Part shown: positions 1 to 6,058 of the stretch, piece after piece
Position numbering within the stretch: the stretch's first letter is position 1
Layout: the number at the start of each line of letters is the position of its first letter
Source: CAYMND01 sp964465065
GTDB taxonomy: Bacteria; Acidobacteriota; Aminicenantia; UBA2199
Reading direction: 5' to 3'
Assembly (NCBI GenBank): GCA_964465065.1
Contig: CAYXHZ010000075.1
Span: 1 to 14,355 of the forward strand
Length of the DNA: 14,355 nt
The notes under the pieces: generated by a model
The model's input: only the letters and a program-made list of their open reading frames with translations
Told to the model about the DNA's origin: nothing
Databases searched by the model: none
Translations under genes and position numbers: made by a program

Positions 1-152
1 CCTTACAAAAACCGACACATTGCATTATGCATTTTTTCTGCCATTGATCATGGAGACTTATTAAAAGCGTTCATGTCAGCACAATTCGAATTGGCAACAC
101 AATCCGACTCGTTGGCATACTGCCCCATCTGCCCTATTTCGCAACACTCGGC
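1..152. other. AT-richer left edge, no supported gene
   Basis: No gene can be supported here. The + strand is open from base 1 to a TAA at 184-186 (61 codons), but its codons are often A/T-ending, unlike the GC-rich third positions of the neighbours, and I recognise no domain, so I do not call it as a gene tail. A perfect 12-bp palindrome, CAATTCGAATTG, lies at 82-93, about 100 bp upstream of the predicted transcription start of the next gene. It could be an operator or chance. Confidence 0.4.
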
Positions 153-182
153 TTGCCGATTGAGCTGTCTTTGCCTTATAAT
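153..182 (+). promoter_or_regulatory. sigma70-type promoter for the GNAT gene
   Basis: The -35 is TTGCCG at 153-158, the spacer is 18 bp, and the -10 is a perfect TATAAT at 177-182. The expected start of transcription, about 7 nt after the -10, falls on the A of the ATG at 189. This suggests a leaderless mRNA and also argues against the in-frame TTG at 153 as the translation start, because that codon would lie inside the -35 element. Confidence 0.6.
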
Positions 183-188
183 CTGCTA

Positions 189-635
189 ATGAAAACCGAA
201 CCCGTCACATGTCCGGTCGTCCGCCGGGCGGTCGCTTCCGATCAGCCGGGTATCCAGGCCATCGTCAGCGAACAGGACCTGGATTACCCGAGTATGAAAT
301 TCACTTCCTTCTGGGTGACATTGATCGGCGCAGACATCGCCAGTATCCTGCGCCTGGAGGAATTCGAGACTTTTTATTTCATCAGCGCCGTGGGCAGCGC
401 CTCCGCCCGACAGGGCCAAGGCTGCGCGGGTCGGCTGCTGCAAACCGTCCTGGCCGGCTGCCAGCGGCCGGTTTACCTGTACACCGTCATCCCGGCTTTC
501 TTCGCCCGTTTCGGGTTTCAAACCGTTACCGCCCCGAGCTGGATACCGCCCCGCACCCTGTTCGACTGCCCGCGCTGTCAGCCGGAACTGTGCGCCTGCA
601 TGGTGTTCACGCCAGTCCGGCAAGCGCAGACATGA
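189..635 (+). CDS. GNAT family N-acetyltransferase
   Basis: This is a 148-residue protein of GNAT size. The acetyl-CoA pyrophosphate-binding loop is visible as ARQGQGCAGRLL, matching the family Q/RxxGxG/A pattern, preceded by a beta strand (FETFYFISAVGS). The C-terminus carries a cysteine cluster (CPRC, then CAC) before a final hydrophobic strand. I recall a similar Cys cluster in a subset of ArgA/YhbS-like acetyltransferases, but its role here is unknown. An in-frame TTG at 153 would add 12 residues, but it overlaps the -35 hexamer, so ATG 189 is preferred. No Shine-Dalgarno sequence precedes it, consistent with a leaderless message. Its stop overlaps the next gene's start (ATGA), so the two are probably translationally coupled. 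The substrate is unknown. Confidence 0.75.
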   Translation: MKTEPVTCPVVRRAVASDQPGIQAIVSEQDLDYPSMKFTSFWVTLIGADIASILRLEEFETFYFISAVGSASARQGQGCAGRLLQTVLAGCQRPVYLYTVIPAFFARFGFQTVTAPSWIPPRTLFDCPRCQPELCACMVFTPVRQAQT

Positions 636-1555
636 TCCCCGACTATCCGCAGTTCGGCTTCATCGAACTCGCGGACATCCACGACATCGCTCCGGCCGTG
701 ACGGCCCTGAACGCCGAGGAGAGCGAGCTGGCTCCGGCCTGTTTCTTCATCTGGCAGGACAGCGAGCAGCCATACCTGACCCGCATACACGGCAATATCT
801 GCATCCTCATCCGCTGCGAAGGCGAAGAATTTTTCCTGCGCCCCCTGGGCAACAGGCGACTGGCCGACACCCTGAACGTCTGCCTGGACCACTGCGGGCG
901 GCTGGACCGGCTTTCCGAGGCCGCGGTCCAGGAACTGGGCCTGGACCCGGAGCGGATCAGTCCGACCACCGACCAGTTCGATTACCTGTACCTGCGCCGG
1001 GATCTGGCCGAAATGAAGGGCGGTCGCTATGACGGCAAACGCAACCACATCAAACATTTCCAGAAACTGTTTCCCCGATGGCGCTATCAACCGCTGAACG
1101 CCGCTTGCCGGACTCAAGCCCTGCAGCTCTTCGATGACTGGAGCAAGGCCAAGAACGGAGCCGTCGCCGAGCGACCTGCGGACGAATCCGCTCAAAGAAA
1201 AGCGCTGAACCGCGCCTTCTCGGCATTCGCCGAACTGAACCTGAGCGGCGGCGCCGTATGGGAGAACGAGCGCATGCTGGGCTTCATCCTGGGCAGCCCG
1301 CTCAAGGCCGACACGGTGGACGTTCACTTCCAGTACGGCCTGCCGGAAGCGCGCGGGGTCATGCCGCTGCTGCTGCAGGAGGCGGCTCGTACGACCTTTT
1401 CCGCCTGTGAATTCCTCAACCTCGAGCAGGATGTCGGCCTGCCCGGGCTGAGAAAATCCAAGCTCTCCCTGCACCCGGTCCGTCTGATCAAAAAGTACGC
1501 CGTCACCCTCACCCCAAGCACTGTATCAACGCAGACCGGACACGCGCCCACGTAA
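632..1555 (+). CDS. DUF2156 / phosphatidylglycerol lysyltransferase C-terminal-like protein
   Basis: This 307-residue protein resembles stand-alone DUF2156 proteins (LPG_synthase_C, a tandem GNAT-like fold). The clearest hallmark is the segment around residues 113-138: YLYLRRDLAEMKGGRYDGKR followed by NHIKHF, close to the family pattern of YLRxDLxxLKGxxxxxKRNxxxxF. A later GNAT-like strand and helix reads LGFILGS, then DVHFQYG. It has no membrane domain, so unlike MprF it is probably a soluble transferase that may use aminoacyl-tRNA or another acyl donor; that is inference from the family. The start at 632 gives the ATGA overlap with the upstream acetyltransferase; the reading frame is open further 5' only because it overlaps that gene. 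The stop codon lies within an inverted repeat. Confidence 0.75.
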   Translation: MIPDYPQFGFIELADIHDIAPAVTALNAEESELAPACFFIWQDSEQPYLTRIHGNICILIRCEGEEFFLRPLGNRRLADTLNVCLDHCGRLDRLSEAAVQELGLDPERISPTTDQFDYLYLRRDLAEMKGGRYDGKRNHIKHFQKLFPRWRYQPLNAACRTQALQLFDDWSKAKNGAVAERPADESAQRKALNRAFSAFAELNLSGGAVWENERMLGFILGSPLKADTVDVHFQYGLPEARGVMPLLLQEAARTTFSACEFLNLEQDVGLPGLRKSKLSLHPVRLIKKYAVTLTPSTVSTQTGHAPT

Positions 1556-1586
1556 AACAAAGACCAAGCAAAAACAGTGTTTTACG
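1551..1586 (+). other. Inverted repeat spanning the stop codon of the DUF2156 gene
   Basis: Nine-bp perfect arms, CGTAAAACA at 1551-1559 and TGTTTTACG at 1578-1586, enclose an 18-nt loop. The TAA stop at 1553-1555 sits in the 5' arm. The 3' side is AT-rich (ATTTATATT) but has no clean T-run, so this is at best a weak terminator or an mRNA 3'-end structure. The rest of 1587-1667 is AT-rich intergenic sequence with no gene visible. Confidence 0.4.
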
Positions 1587-1667
1587 ATTTATATTCGCAA
1601 ATTACCAGCTAACACCTTATTTTATACGCATACTTATTGCTATTGCCATACAACACGCCGGCAATTC

Positions 1668-1717
1668 AAAAAAAAATCGCTAAAATCCTTGCAAGCGCTG
1701 CAGCGATTGTTTACAAT
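1668..1717 (+). promoter_or_regulatory. rpiB promoter with upstream A-tract and inverted repeat
   Basis: The -35 is TTGCAA at 1689-1694, the spacer is 17 bp, and the -10 is TACAAT at 1712-1717. A run of nine A at 1668-1676 sits where an UP element would be. A 7-bp inverted repeat, AATCGCT (1675-1681) and AGCGATT (1702-1708), brackets the -35 and spacer and could be an operator. Predicted transcription begins near 1724, leaving a short leader with GAGG before the ATG at 1746. Confidence 0.6.
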
Positions 1718-1745
1718 ATGGCCTTAGACTTACGAAGAGGGAAAC

Positions 1746-2201
1746 ATGTGCATCGTCATCGCCTCCGATCACGCCGCCTTCGAAATGAAGGAATGCCTGA
1801 AAAACTACCTGCGCAATCAGGGCTTCCCTGTCCAGGACATGGGCGCTTTCAGCCCGGCCTCGGTCCACTGGCCCGTATATGGCGCCCGGGCCGCAGAACT
1901 GGTCTCGCAAAGCCCCGACACCGTCCGCGGCATTTTGCTGTGCGGCACCGGCATCGGCATGTCCATCGTGGCCAACAAGTTCAAAAACGTCCGCGCCGCC
2001 GTATGCCGCGATGGCAACGACGCGGTCCTGTCCAGGCGGCACAACAACGCCAACGTCCTCTGCCTGGGCGGACGCAGCAGCGACGAGAAGACCATCCTGC
2101 AGATCGCCGACATCTGGCTGGCCACCCCTTTCGACGGCGGCCGGCACCAGGAACGGCTGGACATTCTCCGCGAAAGTGTTGAAAACGTCAATTTCCGCTG
2201 A
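1746..2201 (+). CDS. rpiB: Ribose-5-phosphate isomerase B
   Basis: RpiB interconverts ribose 5-phosphate and ribulose 5-phosphate in the non-oxidative pentose phosphate pathway; some family members act on allose 6-phosphate. The 151 residues match the family length. Visible landmarks are SDHAAFEMK near the N-terminus, the LCGTGIG loop with the catalytic base Cys66 (the E. coli RpiB position), His99 in SRRHN, and the phosphate-binding arginines R133 and R137 in GGRHQER. The usual Asp-Tyr-Pro segment around residue 41 is His-Trp-Pro here, which is a divergence worth noting. The start is supported by GAGG about 6 nt upstream. rpiB next to glyA is a common bacterial arrangement. The two genes are 36 bp apart, so read-through into glyA is likely in addition to glyA's own promoter. 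Confidence 0.93.
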   Translation: MCIVIASDHAAFEMKECLKNYLRNQGFPVQDMGAFSPASVHWPVYGARAAELVSQSPDTVRGILLCGTGIGMSIVANKFKNVRAAVCRDGNDAVLSRRHNNANVLCLGGRSSDEKTILQIADIWLATPFDGGRHQERLDILRESVENVNFR

Positions 2202-2208
2202 ATATAAT
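2179..2208 (+). promoter_or_regulatory. Internal glyA promoter inside the rpiB 3' end
   Basis: TTGAAA at 2179-2184, an 18-bp spacer and a perfect TATAAT at 2203-2208 form a near-consensus sigma70 promoter. The -35 lies within the last codons of rpiB and the -10 just after its TGA. Transcription would start near 2215, giving a leader of about 23 nt with an AGGAG ribosome binding site at 2226-2230. It would let glyA be expressed independently of rpiB. Confidence 0.6.
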
Positions 2209-2237
2209 TATAAACACCATATTACAGGAGCAGACAA

Positions 2238-3515
2238 ATGTTGCATAAAGACCTTTTCAGTTTGGATCCCGAAATCGCCCAGGTGATCCTCAACGAGGCC
2301 CGTCGCCAGCACGAGAACCTCGAGCTGATCGCCTCGGAAAACTTCGTCCCCAACGGCATCATGGAGGCCATGGGCTCGGTATTGACCAACAAGTACGCTG
2401 AAGGTTACCCCAAGAACCGCTACTACGGCGGCTGCGAATTCGTCGACATGGCCGAGAAGCTGGCCATCGACCGGGCCAAGGAGCTATTCGGCGCCGAATA
2501 CGCCAACGTTCAGCCGCATTCCGGCAGTCAGGCCAACATGGCCGTCTACATGACCATGCTGCAGCCGGGAGACACCATGTTCGGCCTGGATCTCTCCCAC
2601 GGCGGCCACCTGACTCACGGTCACCCGCTCAACTTCACCGGCAAGCTGTACAAGGTCGTTTTCTACGGCGTCAGCCGCGAGACCGAAACCATCGATTACG
2701 ACAATCTGGAAAAACTGGCCCTGGAACACAAGCCCAAACTGATCATGGCCGGCGCCTCCGCCTATCCGCGTACCCTCGACTTCCCGCGCTTCCGCCAGAT
2801 CGCCGACAAGGTCGGCGCCATCCTGGTCGTCGACATGGCCCACATCGCCGGGCTGGTGGCCACCGGCAATCATCCGTCGCCGGTTCCCTATGCCGATTTC
2901 GTCACCTCCACCACTCACAAGACCCTGCGCGGCCCGCGCGGCGGATTGATCCTGTCCAAGAAGGAATACCTCAAGGAACTCAAAAAAGTGGTCTTCCCCG
3001 GCATCCAGGGCGGCCCGCTCGAACACACCATCGCCGCCAAGGCCGTCTGTTTCAAACTGGCCATGCAGGACGAATTCAAGACCTACCAGACGCAGGTGGT
3101 CAAGAACGCCGCGGTGCTGGCCAAAGCCCTGGCCGACAAGGGCCTGCGCATCGTATCCGGCGGCACCGACAACCACCTGATGCTGGTCGACGTCACCCCG
3201 CTGGGTATCACCGGCAAAGACGCCGAGATCGCTCTGGATCAGGCCGGGATCACCGTCAACAAGAACACCATCCCCTTCGACCAGAATCCGCCCATGATCA
3301 GCTCCGGCATCCGCATCGGCACCCCTTCGGCCACCACCCGCGGCATGAAGGAAGGGCAAATGACCCGTGTGGCCGAACTGATCGTCGAAGCGCTCAAGAA
3401 CACCCAGAATCCGGCCGCCCTGGAAAAGGTCAAGGGCAAGGTGCGCGAACTCACCGCCAGTTTCCCCATCTACCAGGACATCATCGAAAAATACCAGCGA
3501 CTCTGCAATTCCTGA
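2238..3515 (+). CDS. glyA: Serine hydroxymethyltransferase
   Basis: GlyA converts serine and tetrahydrofolate to glycine and 5,10-methylenetetrahydrofolate, the main source of one-carbon units. It is a cytosolic PLP enzyme. The 425 residues are full length. Family signatures are all visible: LELIASENF near the N-terminus, NKYAEGYPKNRYYGG, HSGSQANMAVY, LSHGGHLTHG, the strand VVDMAHIAGLVA, and the PLP-lysine motif STTHKTLRGPRGG with Lys228. The C-terminal GIRIGTPSATTRG carries the substrate carboxylate-binding arginine. AGGAG lies 7 nt before the ATG. A strong intrinsic terminator follows, so the + strand unit ends here. It converges on the PiT gene on the opposite strand. Confidence 0.97.
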   Translation: MLHKDLFSLDPEIAQVILNEARRQHENLELIASENFVPNGIMEAMGSVLTNKYAEGYPKNRYYGGCEFVDMAEKLAIDRAKELFGAEYANVQPHSGSQANMAVYMTMLQPGDTMFGLDLSHGGHLTHGHPLNFTGKLYKVVFYGVSRETETIDYDNLEKLALEHKPKLIMAGASAYPRTLDFPRFRQIADKVGAILVVDMAHIAGLVATGNHPSPVPYADFVTSTTHKTLRGPRGGLILSKKEYLKELKKVVFPGIQGGPLEHTIAAKAVCFKLAMQDEFKTYQTQVVKNAAVLAKALADKGLRIVSGGTDNHLMLVDVTPLGITGKDAEIALDQAGITVNKNTIPFDQNPPMISSGIRIGTPSATTRGMKEGQMTRVAELIVEALKNTQNPAALEKVKGKVRELTASFPIYQDIIEKYQRLCNS

Positions 3516-3547
3516 CGCAGCGAATTATTCTCGATAAACACGACTCG

Positions 3548-3575
3548 GGGCCTCCGCCAAGGGGCCCTTTTTTTT
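3548..3575 (+). terminator. Intrinsic terminator of glyA
   Basis: A 7-bp GC-rich stem (3548-3554 with 3561-3567, one T-G wobble) with a 6-nt loop is followed by eight T at 3568-3575. The last T is also the first base of the TCA that is the stop codon of the convergent PiT gene. Read on the - strand the hairpin lacks a proper U-tract, so it looks mainly unidirectional. Confidence 0.88.
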
Positions 3576-4633
3576 CACGGGTTGGCGGCGCGGACGAAGA
3601 CCTCCTGCATGAAGACGTTCTGCAGGATGAACAGGCCGAAGAAGGTGATCAAGCCGGCGATGATCGGCGTGATCAGCCAGCCCAGGGCGATCTCGCCCAA
3701 CACCTTGTAGCGGATCTCCCGCCCTTTGTTGACGATACCGATGCCGACGATGCCGCCGATGACCGCCTGGGTACTGGAAACGGGCACCAGGGGAATGGTC
3801 GGCAGTCCGTGGGCCAGCAGCCAGCCCTCCAGCGCTTTCGATGAAAAAAGAAACAGGACGACCGATTCGGAAAAGACGACGATCAGGGCGGCGATCGGCG
3901 ACATTTTCAGCAGATCGTTGCCGACGGTCTCGATTACCCGCCGCGAATAGGTGAACACGCCGACGGCGATGGCGACGCCGCCCAGAAGAAAGAGCTGCTG
4001 AACGCCGGTCAGGGTGAACCAAGTGCCGAAATGCAGGTCGACGAAGGGAGACACCGGAACGAACACCCCCATGACGTTGGCGATGTTGTTGGCCCCCAGG
4101 CTGTAGGCCCCGAAAGCCCCGACCGCGATCAGGCCCACCCGGGTCAGCGCATCCAGGGTGAGCAGGTGGATGCGCGATCTACCCAGAGCGCGCCGGGTCA
4201 GCAGGTACAGACCGGCCGAAAAGACCGCCGTCAGAACGATGGTGGCCACCCAGCTGGACACGATGCGGGCCAAGGAGCCGAAATCGGTGTGCGAACCGGA
4301 AAAGAAATTCCAGCCCAGAATGGCGCCGATGATGGCCTGCGAAGTCGACACCGGCATCTTGAGCCGGGTCATCCAGGAGACGGACAGGGCTGCGGCCAGC
4401 GTGACCATGAACGCTCCGGCCATGGCGTTGACCGCCCCCAGACTCTTGAGCGTGCCGGTCGTGCCCGCTCCGTCCACTACCGCGCCCAGGATGACGAAGA
4501 CGCTGCAAAAAGAGGCTGCCGTGCCGAAACGGACCATCTTGGAGGCCACGGCGGTGCCGAAAACATTGGCCGTATGGTTGGCGCCCAGCGACCAGCCCAG
4601 AAACAAGCCGCTGGTGAGAAAGAAATAGATCAT
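3575..4633 (-). CDS. PiT-family inorganic phosphate (anion) transporter
   Basis: PiT proteins (PF01384, SLC20-like) are low-affinity, cation-coupled phosphate carriers of the inner membrane. The 352 residues contain about ten hydrophobic helices arranged as two related halves. Each half has the duplicated signature: GANHTANVFGTAV at residues 17-29 and GANNIANVMGVF near 178-189. PVSTSQAIIGAI and PVSSTQAVIGGI mark the matching second halves of the repeats. The usual Asp of the first signature (GANDxxN) is His20 here, which may alter coupling or substrate. The gene is last in the - strand transport block, 14 nt after the DUF47 gene, with a GGAAGA ribosome binding site. The Pit plus DUF47 pairing supports a phosphate role; sulfate or another oxyanion cannot be excluded. 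Confidence 0.9.
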   Translation of the reverse strand: MIYFFLTSGLFLGWSLGANHTANVFGTAVASKMVRFGTAASFCSVFVILGAVVDGAGTTGTLKSLGAVNAMAGAFMVTLAAALSVSWMTRLKMPVSTSQAIIGAILGWNFFSGSHTDFGSLARIVSSWVATIVLTAVFSAGLYLLTRRALGRSRIHLLTLDALTRVGLIAVGAFGAYSLGANNIANVMGVFVPVSPFVDLHFGTWFTLTGVQQLFLLGGVAIAVGVFTYSRRVIETVGNDLLKMSPIAALIVVFSESVVLFLFSSKALEGWLLAHGLPTIPLVPVSSTQAVIGGIVGIGIVNKGREIRYKVLGEIALGWLITPIIAGLITFFGLFILQNVFMQEVFVRAANP

Positions 4634-4647
4634 GGTGATCTTCCGGC

Positions 4648-5295
4648 TCAGAAACCGCGTTTGATCGTGCTGATGCTGAGACGGTCGGCCACATCCTCGG
4701 CCAGATCGGAAATCGTCTCGATGTGCAGGGTGAAGTAGCGCAGGTGGTTCTTGCGGCTCAGATCGAGCTGCGAACGGAATATGCGCCGTTTGAGCCGGTC
4801 ACTGATCTTGTCGGCCTCCTTTTCGTAGAAAAAAACCTTGTGCAGATGGTTCTTCACCATGTTGAAATCCATGAAGAAGGCCCGGCCGGCCATGACCAGA
4901 GTGTCGACGGAATTCATGCAGACATCGGTCAGAGCCAGAAAATCCTTGTCATATTCCTCCGGAATCTCCGGCAATTCCACCGAGAACTGATTCAAGGTCT
5001 TCTTCTCGGCGTTGACGATCTCGTCGATGTTCTCCAGCAGGCCCAGGACATCGCCGCGCAACTGGGGCAGGAGTGAATAGGTGTACAGCTGGGTCTCGAT
5101 CGAACGGCGCAGGTCATCGGCCCGGTTCTCCAGTTTGGATATGTTCTCGATCAGGCTTTCGAAATTGGCGATCTCCCCCTGCAGGTATTCCTGGATGCCG
5201 CTCTTGAAGACGATCGAGGCACGACTGACCGTGTCCAGAAAGTCGTCGATCTGCGCCTCCAGGACCTTGGATTGTTTCAGGTAGAAAATGCTCAT
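4648..5295 (-). CDS. DUF47 PhoU-like accessory protein
   Basis: This 215-residue, almost wholly alpha-helical cytosolic protein fits the DUF47 family (PhoU-like four-helix bundles, the TIGR00153 group). Visible features are the alternating acidic and basic helices, with segments such as ISKLENRADDLRRSI and FFYEKEADKISDRLKRRIF. The E-x-x-x-D/A-D pattern is where PhoU-type proteins bind metal clusters. DUF47 genes are typically found directly beside pit genes and are thought to modulate the transporter. That is exactly the context here, with only 14 nt between this stop and the PiT start. Its ATG overlaps the stop of the upstream membrane protein (ATGA), and AGGAGA precedes the start. Confidence 0.88.
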   Translation of the reverse strand: MSIFYLKQSKVLEAQIDDFLDTVSRASIVFKSGIQEYLQGEIANFESLIENISKLENRADDLRRSIETQLYTYSLLPQLRGDVLGLLENIDEIVNAEKKTLNQFSVELPEIPEEYDKDFLALTDVCMNSVDTLVMAGRAFFMDFNMVKNHLHKVFFYEKEADKISDRLKRRIFRSQLDLSRKNHLRYFTLHIETISDLAEDVADRLSISTIKRGF

Positions 5296-6035
5296 CTTCT
5301 CTCCTGCTCTGGCAGCTTAGCGCTTTTGGAAGCGCATTTCAACATGTCGCGGAAAAAGACGAGGTAGCCCAGGGCCAGTGCGGCCAGAAGATACAGCAGC
5401 AGATGCGATTTGCGCTCGCGACCCAGTTCGCCCTGTAAAACGACGCTCTCGCCGAGCCGGACATCGCTGGCCGTCATGCGTAGCGCCCGCCGACCATCCA
5501 GGCCGACCAGCTCGTAGGGGGCCGACATCCCGGCTTTCTTGGGTTTGGGGGCAAAGCTCTGCACCGAGTGCACGGCCAGACCCTGCGGCAGCAGAAGTTC
5601 GGCGCTAAATTCGCCGATTCGTTCGAACGAGCTGTTGAGGAAACGGTACGAAAGGCCCAGCTTGCCGTGGGGAGCGGGCGGTCCGTCGTTTTCGTAATAG
5701 TCCGGCACGGTATAACGGATTTCGAAGTCCTGGCGCTCCGATTGTCCCGGCGGAATCGTCAACAGCAAAAAACGGCCGTCCTCACCGCCCTCGCTGCGCC
5801 AGTCGGCTGCGACAAAACCCGCCACGTTCAGGTCCTGCACCGTACCGGCCGGGATGGGGATACGCAATTCCGCCTGGGGCCGGTCGGCCAGGCGGACGAA
5901 CAAACTGACGGCCGCCGAACCGTCGGCGCGCAGATCGACACGCTGACGGCAATCGGACAGTTGCGGAAAAGCGACCGGCAGGATCGGCCGGGCGCACAAC
6001 AGGATCAGGCCGAAAAGCCAGCTTCGTTGTGTCAT
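5292..6035 (-). CDS. Exported protein with C-terminal membrane anchor, unrecognised
   Basis: I do not recognise the family. The 247-residue protein starts with an export signal (a basic Arg, then WLFGLILLCARPILPVA, residues 1-22). A beta-strand-rich extracytoplasmic region of about 185 residues follows, with alternating hydrophobic strands (RQRVDLRADGSAAVSLFVRL, FEIRYTVPDYYEN, FSAELLLPQGLAVHSV). A single transmembrane helix near 211-231 (LLLYLLAALALGYLVFF) precedes a short basic cytoplasmic tail. This is a type I membrane topology. The layout loosely recalls the extracytoplasmic domain of DUF2207-type proteins, but I would not assign it. It lies 23 nt after the SLC13 gene and overlaps the DUF47 gene by 4 nt, so it is co-expressed with the transporters. 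The start is chosen from the signal peptide and a GGAG upstream. Confidence 0.7.
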   Translation of the reverse strand: MTQRSWLFGLILLCARPILPVAFPQLSDCRQRVDLRADGSAAVSLFVRLADRPQAELRIPIPAGTVQDLNVAGFVAADWRSEGGEDGRFLLLTIPPGQSERQDFEIRYTVPDYYENDGPPAPHGKLGLSYRFLNSSFERIGEFSAELLLPQGLAVHSVQSFAPKPKKAGMSAPYELVGLDGRRALRMTASDVRLGESVVLQGELGRERKSHLLLYLLAALALGYLVFFRDMLKCASKSAKLPEQERR

Positions 6036-6058
6036 TTTGGTGATCTCCAAACGGCCCT

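Noticed and set aside
82..93. Palindrome CAATTCGAATTG as a definite operator
   Set aside because: It is a single 12-bp palindrome far upstream of the promoter with no second copy seen. Not strong enough for a separate call.
1..186. Open + strand frame of 61 codons ending in TAA at 184-186, as the tail of an upstream gene
   Set aside because: Many codons end in A or T, unlike neighbouring genes. No domain is recognisable, and the last part coincides with the promoter of the next gene.
209..631. Extended N-terminus for the DUF2156 protein
   Set aside because: This part overlaps the GNAT gene in another frame and is Arg/Pro-rich shadow sequence. ATG 632 gives a clean 4-nt overlap.
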